A DNA stretch of 49,189 bases from the NCBI GenBank assembly GCA_902608845.1, contig CACLPR010000007.1:1-49189 (forward strand). Direction: 5' to 3'. Under the pieces are notes generated by a model. That model was not told where the DNA came from. It was given only the letters and a program-made list of their open reading frames with translations, and searched no databases. The position numbers and the translations under genes were made by a program. The DNA comes from an uncultured Pelagibacteraceae bacterium. GTDB lineage: Bacteria; Pseudomonadota; Alphaproteobacteria; Pelagibacterales; Pelagibacteraceae. Position 1 is the stretch's first letter; the number at the start of each line of letters is the position of its first letter. Shown piece by piece: positions 19,107-28,904 of this stretch.

Positions 19107-20153
19107 TTAAATAAAATATTTTGAATAAAAACCATTTAATTCAAGTAAGCTCTCTTTATTTCCAATATCTTTCCAATATTCATGTAGCATGTATGGAACA
19201 ACATTAACTTTTTTCTTAGAACACTTTTCAATTAATTGAGGCATATCAATTTTTTTATTTTTATTAATATATTTTAATATTTTATTATTTAAGACATACA
19301 CTCCACAACAAAAATCATGATGTAAAGTTGGTTTTTCCTCTATGCCAACTATTCTATTTTTTTTAATATTAAGTACACCAAATTGAATTTTATTCTCATA
19401 ACTTTTAGTACATACTGTAAAATCTGAGATTTTATTAATATGAAAAGAAATCAAATTTTTAAAATCAAGACTTGTAACAATATCCGAATTTATTATCAAA
19501 TAATTGTCATATATTCTTTTGACTAGTCCTATTGATCCAGCAGTACCTAAAAATTTTTTCTCTTTTATAAAATTTACTTCAATTTTATTTTCTTTCGAAT
19601 ATTTTTTAACAGGCAAAATTATTTTGTTATGAAGATAATTCACGCTAATAAAAATATTTTCAAAACCTTGTGATTTTAATGTTGATAAAAGATTTATTAT
19701 TAAAGGTTTTTGATTAATTAAAAGCATTGGTTTTGGTAATCTTTTAGTAATTGGTTTGAGTCTGTCTCCTTTGCCACCTGCCATAATTAAAACTGCAGTT
19801 TTTTTTAATCCAGACTCTTCACTTAGGTTTAAATATTTTATATATTTTTTATTTTTGTCTAAAACCGGCAGAAAATTAATTTTTGGATATTTTTTTTTTA
19901 TATTTTGTATAATTAACTCATTTTGATTCATAATATATTTTGGCCTTTTGTTCATTACTTCAGAAATTTTTCTATTATCCTTTTTTACCAGAATATATCG
20001 TCTAACATCTCCATCTGTTATAGTTCCTAAAAGTTTTCTACCTTTACTTAAAACAATAACAATTTTATCTTTTGAATTTTCTAGTTTTTTAAGACAACTT
20101 TCAAAGTTTGAATTAATTAAAACAATATTAGACATACCTAAAGTATCCACCAC
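19107..20153 (-). CDS. CBS-domain plus sugar-phosphate nucleotidyltransferase (PtmE-like)
   Basis: N-terminal CBS-like LLGTITDGDVRRYIL; VLIMAGGKGDRLKPITKRLPKPMLLINQKPLI nucleotidyltransferase signature. Start may be the internal MSNIVLINSN. Confidence 0.85.
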   Translation of the reverse strand: MVDTLGMSNIVLINSNFESCLKKLENSKDKIVIVLSKGRKLLGTITDGDVRRYILVKKDNRKISEVMNKRPKYIMNQNELIIQNIKKKYPKINFLPVLDKNKKYIKYLNLSEESGLKKTAVLIMAGGKGDRLKPITKRLPKPMLLINQKPLIINLLSTLKSQGFENIFISVNYLHNKIILPVKKYSKENKIEVNFIKEKKFLGTAGSIGLVKRIYDNYLIINSDIVTSLDFKNLISFHINKISDFTVCTKSYENKIQFGVLNIKKNRIVGIEEKPTLHHDFCCGVYVLNNKILKYINKNKKIDMPQLIEKCSKKKVNVVPYMLHEYWKDIGNKESLLELNGFYSKYFI

Positions 20154-20975
20154 TTGTGATATTTTTCATATTTTTTTTTTGAGAACCTATTAGGGTCATT
20201 TAAAAATCTTTTTTCAAAAGAACATAAGTTATTTAATTTTTTTTCAAAAATTTTATCTCTTTTTTTAAAAAATTCATAATGATTTTTTTTTAATTTGAAT
20301 ATTTTGGAAAACTTTTTCTTTGGATTTGAATTTATTATGAACATTCTGATTATGTTGTCTATAAAATGAAATAACTTTGTCTTCAAAAATACCTTCAAAT
20401 TTATTTAATAAAAGGTTTGTCGCAATGCACCAGTCAAATGCTATTAATTCGTAATTAAGAAACTTCATTATTTTTTTTAAACTTTTAGATTTAATAGTTA
20501 AAGTTGAGTTGCCAATATAATTTTTATCTAAAATTTGTTTCAATTTAATTTTTTTGCCTTTTTTATTTATAATTTTTTTAAAAAATTTTTTATTTTTAAA
20601 TGTAATTAAATTATTTACTAAAAAGTCTTTATTTTTAATTTTCTTAAATATATCTTCTGACCTTTTTTTATGCATTAAGTCATCGCAATCAATAAATATT
20701 ATATAATCATAATTAAGTTTAATGATTTTTTTAAAAGATATAATTCTTGATAGGCCAGGCTTTAGATCTGTACAAATAGTATAAATTTTAAATTCCTTGG
20801 TAGAGTTGATTTTATTGATTATTTGTAAGTTGGGCTTTATGTTATTGAAAGTTATAAATAAATCACTAATTTTTGTTTGTTTTTTATAGTATGAAATAAA
20901 TTCGTTAAAATACTTTATTCCAGTTGGATGAAAGAGGGTAAAAACGATAAATCTTTTAGAGGAATTTTTGGTCAT
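20138..20975 (-). pseudogene. Probable GT-A-fold glycosyltransferase, frameshifted near the C-terminus
   Basis: ORF 20274..20975 (YDYIIFIDCDDLMHKKRSEDIF) ends NIQIKKKSL*. Removing one A from the minus-strand A9 run (plus 20283..20291) joins it to NIQIKKNHYEFFKKRDKIFE...HKWWIL (ORF 20138..20398). Confidence 0.65.
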
Positions 20976-21019
20976 ATTTATTTTAAGAAGTGATAAATAT
21001 ATTTATATAAATTAAGGAA

Positions 21020-22714
21020 ATGTTTAAAGAATTTTTATCAGATTTGAAAGAAATTAACTCTCTAAAGTATAAAGAGTATACATTTTTATTACTTTTTTTT
21101 TTATTATCATCTTTCTTTGATTTAATCGGACTCAGTTTAATTGGTCCCTATGTGCAAAACTTCTTTTTTGAAGATGTATCAAAAATAAATTACTTATCAA
21201 AATATTTTGATAACTCATTTTTAGTATCGGAAAACTTTTTTTTTATATCATCAATAATTTTAGTAATAGTATTTTTATCTAAAGGTTTATTTGGTTATAT
21301 TGTAATTAGACAAATTATCATTTTTGCTTCAGTTCAACAGGCTAAATTAATAACTGAATTATCTCAAAAATTAATTTTTTACAAAAATAACTCTCAATCT
21401 AACTCTCAAATTATTAGTAATTTTTTGTACAATATAAGAATATATATCGAGCAAACTCTAATGGCTCTTCTGAGGCTATTTGCTGAAATGATAGTAACTT
21501 TAGCAATTATTATTTTTTTATTAATTAATTTTTTTAAAGTATCACTAATTTTAATTATTTTTTTGCTTATATCTTTTTTAATATATTTTTTTCTTATTCA
21601 TAAAAGAATTTATAAATATGGCAAAATAGCCTCTTCATCTTCAGAAAAAATGATTGAAGATACAAATAATATTTTGAATGGATTCAAAGATATTGTTATT
21701 TATTCAAAGGAAAATTTCTTTTTTGAAAGTATTAAATTAAATACTTATAACCAAATGTTAAGCGGAGCAAAAGCAAATGCATTTACACAGCTACCAAAAT
21801 ATTTTTTTGATGCTTTTTTTGCCTCGAGTTTTATAATTTTTCTTTACTTTGGAAAAAATTTTTTTCCAAAAGCAGAAATGCTATTATATATAAGCGTAAT
21901 TGGTTTAGCTACCTATAGATTATTGCCATCATTATTCCAGATCTCTATTTGTATTTCAAACCTAAAGTTTTCGAGATCACATTTATTTGAAGTAGCAAAA
22001 ATTTCTAGAGAGCTTAAATCGAAAGAAAATAATATTAATGTAGTAAAAACTAACCCCGAACATGAATTCGAGGATATATTTTCATTAGAAATAAAGAATC
22101 TTGATTTCAATTTTAAAAAACCTGAAAATATTTCTATATTTAAAAATTTTAACCTAAAGCTATCCAAGGGGGATTCATTATTTGTATCTGGACAGAGTGG
22201 AAGAGGTAAGTCAACTTTAGTCAATATTCTAAGCGGTTTTAATGAGGTCGATGAAGGTAGTATTTGTGTAAATAATGTTAAAATAAAAAACTTAAAAAAT
22301 TTTGGTAAAAAATTTATTTCGTATTCTTCGCAAAATATTTTTTTAGCCAGAGGAAGTATAGTAGATAATATAACAATGTTTGATGACAATATAAATAAAA
22401 GTAAATTAGATAAAGCTATAGAAATAAGTTGTTGTAAAGATTTTTTAGCCAAAAAAAATATTGAATTAGACTATTTAATTGAAGACTATGGGAAAAATTT
22501 TTCCGGTGGAGAAAAACAAAGAATTCAACTAGCAAGAGCTATATATTTTGATAAAAATATTATGATTTTTGATGAGTCAACATCGGCGTTAGAAATAGAT
22601 CTAGAGAGAAAATTTTTAAAAAATTTAAGCGAATTTTCAAAAGATAAAATTGTAATTTTTATTTCTCATAGATTAATTAACAAAGATTTCTTTAATAAAG
22701 AGATAAATTTATAA
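21020..22714 (+). CDS. ABC transporter, fused permease/ATPase (PglK/MsbA-like flippase candidate)
   Basis: N-terminal TM region; Walker A VSGQSGRGKSTLVNILSG; NFSGGEKQRIQLARAIYFDKNIMIFDESTSALE signature/Walker B. Confidence 0.9.
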   Translation: MFKEFLSDLKEINSLKYKEYTFLLLFFLLSSFFDLIGLSLIGPYVQNFFFEDVSKINYLSKYFDNSFLVSENFFFISSIILVIVFLSKGLFGYIVIRQIIIFASVQQAKLITELSQKLIFYKNNSQSNSQIISNFLYNIRIYIEQTLMALLRLFAEMIVTLAIIIFLLINFFKVSLILIIFLLISFLIYFFLIHKRIYKYGKIASSSSEKMIEDTNNILNGFKDIVIYSKENFFFESIKLNTYNQMLSGAKANAFTQLPKYFFDAFFASSFIIFLYFGKNFFPKAEMLLYISVIGLATYRLLPSLFQISICISNLKFSRSHLFEVAKISRELKSKENNINVVKTNPEHEFEDIFSLEIKNLDFNFKKPENISIFKNFNLKLSKGDSLFVSGQSGRGKSTLVNILSGFNEVDEGSICVNNVKIKNLKNFGKKFISYSSQNIFLARGSIVDNITMFDDNINKSKLDKAIEISCCKDFLAKKNIELDYLIEDYGKNFSGGEKQRIQLARAIYFDKNIMIFDESTSALEIDLERKFLKNLSEFSKDKIVIFISHRLINKDFFNKEINL

Positions 22715-22718
22715 CTTT

Positions 22719-24416
22719 ATGAAATATTTTATAAAAAAAAATTTCACTGGATTTGAACAAACTTTTTTGTTTTTCTTAATATTATCATTCTTTTTACCAA
22801 CATTTTATTACAGTTATAGGTACGATCATTTAACGATTTATCTCTTAACAATTTTTTATTTTTTACACCTTATATTTACAACAATTAAATCAAAGTTTGA
22901 TATAAGTTCAATTAAAAGATTTTGCTATGTAAATAAAAGTTCTCTTTTTGTATTTATTCTAATATCAATTTTCATTTTATTTGCACTTTTTTCTTTGTTA
23001 AATGTAACTTTATCAAATAATTTTAACACTATAAAAATCAACGGCCTTACCAGTCTGGTAATAACACTTTCAAATTTAGATAATTATTTTCAAGTAATAT
23101 GTATTACTTTCTTATCTTTAATATTTTTCCTCTCAAAAGATAGAGAAAAGAATATCAATATTTTTTTATTTACTACAGTGTCCTTGGTTAGTCTCAATTC
23201 ACTTTATGGCCTTTTCGAACTATTAGTAGTAAATATAGATACTAACTGCAATGTATTTTTTAGTACAAAACAAAGTTTATTTTGCTCTTTAATCAGTATT
23301 GTAGATAGAGCTTATTCTGGCATAGAATTTAGTAATGCCGGAATTGATTATATTGATAGAGCTGTAGCTGATGATCAAATAAAAAAAGAGATGAAATCAT
23401 ATCTATTTAATTCATCAAGTATTGGATGGATTAGTTTATCTGCTGGAAGATCTAGCGGAATATTTAATATGCCTATACAAGCAGCAACTATAACTGGGTC
23501 CTCACTCTTTTTATTATTTATTTTATATTTTCGAAATTTAAAAGAAAATACTAATAGACAAATAAGTTTTAAATTTTTTACAATTTGTTTCTTTTTGTTA
23601 TTAATTGGATCATTAATCCCAACTTCTAGGGTCACATCTCATTTAATTATTCCTGGATTGCTAATTTTTATTTTTATTTTTAGGGATAAATTCAAATTTT
23701 TGTTAAAATCAAATTTATTTAAATTTATTTTCTTAATTTTTTTGACATTATTAATTACTCTTGGAACATTAAGATGGAATGGATATAACAATTATTACAC
23801 TCATGCATTAAGATACGTAAACATATTTTGTAAAGAATTAGCAATTAAATGTGAGTTTGAAGAACAAATAATAAGAGAGAAAACAAGAATTCAAGATAAT
23901 TCGTATGCGAAAGCAAAGGGTGCTGATGCTCAATTAGATGTATTTAACTCTAGATCATTAGAGGGTACTTATAACACAGATCAAATTAAAATTTTATATG
24001 GAATCCAAGATAATTTTGAAAGAAAAAAAGAAAGTCCAATTATTAAAAAAATTAAATATTATATTTTTTATTTAAGTGGTGGAAGATATGGGGGTGAAAT
24101 AAGTCTACCATTAAGACATGTTCTGTCAGAGAAAAAGTTTCTTGGTTTTGGCCCCATTACAAAACTAAGCTACGATCAACTTCACTATTATTTGCTATAT
24201 CACACTGGCTTAATATCTTTAATTTTATTCATGACAATTTTATTTGTTCTATTATTTCAAATTATAAAAAATTTAAAGATTTTAACTAGTAAGTTTTTTG
24301 TTCCTACAATATTTATTTACTTGATTTATTTTCTTGCTTCATTTGGTGGGCCTATTTTTTTTATGAATCGTATCAACTTTTTGTTTTTTTTTCATGATGA
24401 TTTTCATTTTAACTGA
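22719..24416 (+). CDS. Polytopic membrane protein, Wzy/O-antigen polymerase-like
   Basis: 565 aa, many hydrophobic segments and a large hydrophilic loop (~340-480 aa); located directly after flippase in a polysaccharide cluster. Confidence 0.6.
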   Translation: MKYFIKKNFTGFEQTFLFFLILSFFLPTFYYSYRYDHLTIYLLTIFYFLHLIFTTIKSKFDISSIKRFCYVNKSSLFVFILISIFILFALFSLLNVTLSNNFNTIKINGLTSLVITLSNLDNYFQVICITFLSLIFFLSKDREKNINIFLFTTVSLVSLNSLYGLFELLVVNIDTNCNVFFSTKQSLFCSLISIVDRAYSGIEFSNAGIDYIDRAVADDQIKKEMKSYLFNSSSIGWISLSAGRSSGIFNMPIQAATITGSSLFLLFILYFRNLKENTNRQISFKFFTICFFLLLIGSLIPTSRVTSHLIIPGLLIFIFIFRDKFKFLLKSNLFKFIFLIFLTLLITLGTLRWNGYNNYYTHALRYVNIFCKELAIKCEFEEQIIREKTRIQDNSYAKAKGADAQLDVFNSRSLEGTYNTDQIKILYGIQDNFERKKESPIIKKIKYYIFYLSGGRYGGEISLPLRHVLSEKKFLGFGPITKLSYDQLHYYLLYHTGLISLILFMTILFVLLFQIIKNLKILTSKFFVPTIFIYLIYFLASFGGPIFFMNRINFLFFFHDDFHFN

Positions 24417-24418
24417 AA

Positions 24419-25189
24419 TTGACAAATTTAAAACTAACAATAATGAGATATAGAATATCTAAAAATAATTTAGAAGTAATAAAAAATAGATATTTTTTTG
24501 CAAAAAAATTTGTAGATAATAAAAGTATATTAGAAATAGGTTGTGGTTTTGGGTTAGGATTTGAGTATTTATACCAAAATTCGAAAGATTATATCGGAAC
24601 TGATATAAATGATGAACAAATTAACTTAGCAAAAAAAAATAACAGTAAGTATGAGAATAAATTTTTTATATTAAAACTTAAAGAAATTAAAAAATTAAAT
24701 CAAAAATTTGATATCATTATTTGTCTTGCAACAGTTTATTATCTTGACATAAATGAATTTTTAGATGTTTCTAAAAAAATACTTAATCAAAATGGCCAAA
24801 TAGTATTTGATATGTCAAATAAAGATATGCCTGGATTTGATTCAAAATGGGACAATCAATCTAAATATTATCAAGTAGATGAATTAAATTCTATTTTAAA
24901 AAAAAATGGTTTCTCTGCAAATTTTTATGGTTCCTATGAAATTGGTAATCAAAAAAAAATTTCAACAATTTTAAAAATAAGATCAATAGTTAAAAAATTA
25001 TTTAATTTTTTAAAATTAAATTTTTTGAAAAAAATTATTATTTTTTTTGTAGACAAAAATTTTTATATTTTGCCACATTCAATAAAAGATGATATGGAAA
25101 GCTACAATTATAATTACAGACCAATTTCACCATTAGAGAAATGTTTAAATTATAAGGTGATATTTGTTGAGGCTAAATCAGACACATGA
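24419..25189 (+). CDS. Class I SAM-dependent methyltransferase (TTG start)
   Basis: SILEIGCGFGLGFEYLYQNSKDYIGTDINDEQINLAK motif I/II; FDIIICLATVYYL. Confidence 0.85.
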   Translation: MTNLKLTIMRYRISKNNLEVIKNRYFFAKKFVDNKSILEIGCGFGLGFEYLYQNSKDYIGTDINDEQINLAKKNNSKYENKFFILKLKEIKKLNQKFDIIICLATVYYLDINEFLDVSKKILNQNGQIVFDMSNKDMPGFDSKWDNQSKYYQVDELNSILKKNGFSANFYGSYEIGNQKKISTILKIRSIVKKLFNFLKLNFLKKIIIFFVDKNFYILPHSIKDDMESYNYNYRPISPLEKCLNYKVIFVEAKSDT

Positions 25190-26046
25190 TTAACAAATTA
25201 ATTAATAAAATATTTAAAATTTTAATTTTAAGAAATCCTTTAGATATTATATTTGGCCGTATTTTTTATGGGAATGATTCTACCCTTAGAAAAAATATTC
25301 AAGGCAAATTGGCAATTAAAAGAAATAAAATAGATAAATCAATAAAATCAGTTGATGAAGTAGAATATTTTAAAAAATATGGTTTTACAAAAATAAACAG
25401 AGTCATATCATTAGACGAAGTAGAAAAACTTAAAAAAAAATTCTTTAATGAAATTTCAAATATTCCCGAGTTAAGAACAAGTTTACGATATGATTTTTCA
25501 AGCCTTGATAACCCAGAATTCTTTAAAAAATTTTCTGAGGTAAAGAATATATTTAATAATGAAATGTATAATATTTTAGAAAATTATTATCATGGACATT
25601 TTAAAGTAACAAATGTTCATATTTATAGAATATTAAAAAATGAAAATACAAATTTTAGTGATACAACTTCATATGGATCAACAATTGCGTGGCATAACGA
25701 TGGATCAAGGACTGACTCTGTTAAAATATTTATTTCATTAGATAAAATTGACGAAAATTCTGGACCTATGGAATTTATAACAAAGCATGAGACAAAGAAA
25801 TTATACAGACGAAATCCTTTTATCTTTAGTAAAATTAATTTAGCTAAAAAAATTGCAGTTATGAATTGTAAAAGAAAAATGACATTTTATGAAAACGATG
25901 CTTATTTTATAAATACTAATTATTGTTTACATAGAGCACAATCACCAAAAACGAGCCACAGGGATCTACTTGTTTATTATTGTCAATCATCTAATAAACC
26001 CTTCAATTTTGATTGGGAGAATGTTTCAACAGAAAATATCTATTGA
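25186..26046 (+). CDS. Phytanoyl-CoA dioxygenase (PhyH)-like Fe(II)/2OG oxygenase
   Basis: IAWHNDGSRTDSVKIFISLDKIDENSGPMEFI HxD motif; C-terminal NYCLHRAQSP...RDLLVYYC (distal His/Arg). Confidence 0.8.
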   Translation: MINKLINKIFKILILRNPLDIIFGRIFYGNDSTLRKNIQGKLAIKRNKIDKSIKSVDEVEYFKKYGFTKINRVISLDEVEKLKKKFFNEISNIPELRTSLRYDFSSLDNPEFFKKFSEVKNIFNNEMYNILENYYHGHFKVTNVHIYRILKNENTNFSDTTSYGSTIAWHNDGSRTDSVKIFISLDKIDENSGPMEFITKHETKKLYRRNPFIFSKINLAKKIAVMNCKRKMTFYENDAYFINTNYCLHRAQSPKTSHRDLLVYYCQSSNKPFNFDWENVSTENIY

Positions 26047-26049
26047 TTT

Positions 26050-27156
26050 ATGAAAAAAAATATTCCGTTTTATAGATACAAGCATCTTTATAGTTTACAT
26101 GGAAAAAAAATAATAAAAATAGTGGATAAAGTTGCAAGAGCAGGAAGATATATAATGCAAAAGGAATTATCGGACTTTGAGAAAAATTTTGCAAAATTTA
26201 CAAACTCAAAATATTGCATTGGTGTATCAAATGCTACGGATGGACTTCAAATGTTGTTAATTGCAGCGGGTATTAAAAAAGGTGATGAAGTCTTACTTTC
26301 AATGCATACAATGATAGCCACAGCTAGTGCGGTTTATTTTACGGGAGCAAAACCAGTTTTACTAGATATAAAAGAAGATGATTATCTTATTGACGAAAAA
26401 AAAATTGAAAAAAAAATTACTTATAAAACCAAAGCAATTATTGTTACTCAACTTAATGGTAGAATTGCTAATATGGAAAAAATATTAAAAATTGCAAAGA
26501 AGTACAAACTGAAAGTTTTTGAGGATTCGGCTCAAGCTCTTGGAGCATATTATAAGAATTATCATTCTGGAACTTTTGGTTACGGAGGATGCTTCAGTTT
26601 TTACCCTGCAAAAATTTTAGGTTGTTTAGGTGATGGTGGTGCAGTTATAACTAACAACCAATCAATTTATAAAAAAATTTTAGCTTTAAGAGATCATGGA
26701 AGACATGAAAATAATATTTCTATTTGGGGTTTTAATGCAAGACTAGATAATATAGAAGCTGCAACACTTGATTATCTTTTGAAAAAGGTGCCCGGATTTA
26801 TTAAAAAAAGACGATCGCTCGCCAAGATATATAACAGAGAATTAAAGTCAGTTCGGCAGTTAAAATTACCACCAGAGCCAAAAATAAATTCAAATAATTT
26901 TGACTCATACCAAAACTATGAAATTTATGCATTAAATAGCGATAAATTGTGCAAATATTTAAAAGCTAATAACGTAGGGACTCTTAGACAATGGGGAGGA
27001 AAATCACTTAATAATTTTAAAAAATTAAAAATGGGAGAGGTGGATAACAAAAGTAACAAAATTTTTAAAGATTTGGTTATGCTCCCAATGAATATATCTG
27101 TCTCTCAGAGTGAGGTCATACATATCTCAAATTTAATTAAAAGATTTTATGATTAA
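26050..27156 (+). CDS. DegT/DnrJ/EryC1 PLP-dependent aminotransferase
   Basis: CIGVSNATDGLQMLLIAAGIKKGDEVLLSMHTMIATASAVYFTGAKP; SFYPAKILGCLGDGGAVITN PLP-lysine region. Confidence 0.92.
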   Translation: MKKNIPFYRYKHLYSLHGKKIIKIVDKVARAGRYIMQKELSDFEKNFAKFTNSKYCIGVSNATDGLQMLLIAAGIKKGDEVLLSMHTMIATASAVYFTGAKPVLLDIKEDDYLIDEKKIEKKITYKTKAIIVTQLNGRIANMEKILKIAKKYKLKVFEDSAQALGAYYKNYHSGTFGYGGCFSFYPAKILGCLGDGGAVITNNQSIYKKILALRDHGRHENNISIWGFNARLDNIEAATLDYLLKKVPGFIKKRRSLAKIYNRELKSVRQLKLPPEPKINSNNFDSYQNYEIYALNSDKLCKYLKANNVGTLRQWGGKSLNNFKKLKMGEVDNKSNKIFKDLVMLPMNISVSQSEVIHISNLIKRFYD

Positions 27157-27958
27157 AGATCAAAATAAATTTAAAAGTATTTCAAATAAACTTAGATTAA
27201 AAATTTTAAAAATAATAAATGATACAAGAGCCTCTCATATTGGTTCTATTTTCTCATGTTTGGATATAATCTTATATATTTATATTAAAATAATAAAATT
27301 TAAAAATAAAAGTCCAAATCACGATTTTATTCTAAGCAAAGGACACGCTGGACTAGGATTGTATACATGCCTTTCATATCTTAAAATAATTTCAGAAAGA
27401 AAATTAAATACATATTATAAAAATGGTTCCAAGTTAAGTGGACATGTATCGCATCATGGTGTAGAGGGGGTCGAAATTTCAACTGGATCTTTAGGGCACG
27501 GCTTGTCGATCGGATGTGGTCTTGCATATGGAAATAAGTTAAATAAAAATAAAAAAAAAACATTTGTTTTAATGAGTGATGGTGAGTGTGATGAGGGATC
27601 AGTATGGGAGGCTGCATTATTTGCTGCTCACTTTAATTTAAACAATTTAATTTGTGTAATTGATTACAATAAAATTCAAAGTTTAAAAAAAGTAAGTCAA
27701 ACTATAAAATTAGAGCCATTTGTTAAAAAATGGCAATCATTTGGATGGAAAGTAATTCAAACTGATGGACATAATTATAAATCTTTAAAGAATAATTTTG
27801 CAAAAATAAATAAATCTAATAAACCAATTTGTATTATTGCTCATACTGTAAAAGGTAATGGTGTATCATTCATGCAAAACTCAGTTTTATGGCATTATAG
27901 AGCACCCAATGAGAAAGAGTATTTTTCTGCAAAAAAAGAACTTGAAAGTAAACTATAA
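27149..27958 (+). CDS. Transketolase N-terminal subunit (split transketolase, copy 2)
   Basis: FILSKGHAGLGLY; MSDGECDEGSVWEAALFAAHFNLNNLICVIDYN. Confidence 0.9.
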   Translation: MIKDQNKFKSISNKLRLKILKIINDTRASHIGSIFSCLDIILYIYIKIIKFKNKSPNHDFILSKGHAGLGLYTCLSYLKIISERKLNTYYKNGSKLSGHVSHHGVEGVEISTGSLGHGLSIGCGLAYGNKLNKNKKKTFVLMSDGECDEGSVWEAALFAAHFNLNNLICVIDYNKIQSLKKVSQTIKLEPFVKKWQSFGWKVIQTDGHNYKSLKNNFAKINKSNKPICIIAHTVKGNGVSFMQNSVLWHYRAPNEKEYFSAKKELESKL

Positions 27959-27963
27959 AATTT

Positions 27964-28904
27964 ATGAGAGATACATTTATAAAAACATTTTCTAAAATGA
28001 TAAAAAAAAATAAAAAGTTAATGCTTGTTACTGCAGATTTAGGATTTGGTGTTTTGGATAATTTTATAAAAAAAATATCCAAATAATTTTATAAATGTAG
28101 GTGTCGCTGAACAAAATATGATAGGTATCGCTACTGGACTATCTAAAAAAAGGGTTTAATGTTTTTGTTTATTCTCTTGGTAATTTTCCAACATTAAGGT
28201 GTTTGGAGCAAATAAGAAATGATGCTGCATATCATGGTGCAAATATTAAAATAGTTAATGTTGGTGGTGGTTTCAGTTATGGACAACTTGGTTTTTCACA
28301 TCATGCCACGGAAGATCTAAGTATTATGAGAGCAATTCCAGAGGTAAATATCATATCGCCTTTTGATGAATTAGAGACTGAGCAAGCAACAAAATTTATG
28401 GCAATGAAAAGGGGATTATTTTACTTTAGATTAGACAAGAAGCGAAAAGTTTCAGATCACATAACTCCTAAGAAGAGATTAAAGAAGAACAAATTTATAT
28501 TTGGGAAAATGTCACTTTTGATTGATGGTAAAGATATAATAATTTTTTCAATTGGGGGTATTGTGAATGATCTATTTCAAGTTTGCAAAAAATTAAATGA
28601 TAATAATATTTATCCATCTCTCGTTAGTTGTCATACGCTCAAACCTTTAGATAACATTGCTATAAAGAGGTTATGTAACGATAATTCAAAAATATTTGTT
28701 GTTGAGGAAAATTCTAAAATCGGAGGATTAGCAAGTGGTATAGCAGATGTATGTATGAATAATTCTATAAAACCAAAAGTTTTCCAATCATACGGTATTG
28801 AAAATAAGTTTATTAAAGAAGTTGGTGACAGAGAGCATTTGCTCAAATTATCTAAAATAGATTCAAGTAGTCTGTATAAAAAAATAAGAAATTCAATTAA
28901 ATGA
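27964..28904 (+). pseudogene. Transketolase C-terminal subunit (copy 2), two +1A frameshifts
   Basis: ATG at 27964 gives MRDTFIKTFSKMIKKNKKLMLVTADLGFGVLDNFIKK. Removing one A from A8 (28068..28075) and one from A7 (28145..28151) gives ...YPNNFINVGVAEQNMIGIATGLSKKGFNVFVYSLGNFPTLRCLEQIRNDAAYHG, joining ORF 28203..28904. Confidence 0.88.

Noticed and set aside
21913-22452. 179-aa minus-strand ORF
   Set aside because: Antisense to the ABC transporter ATPase domain; translation is a low-complexity mirror of that coding sequence.
27381-28082. Minus-strand ORFs 27381..27617 and 27870..28082
   Set aside because: Antisense to transketolase subunit genes; spurious.
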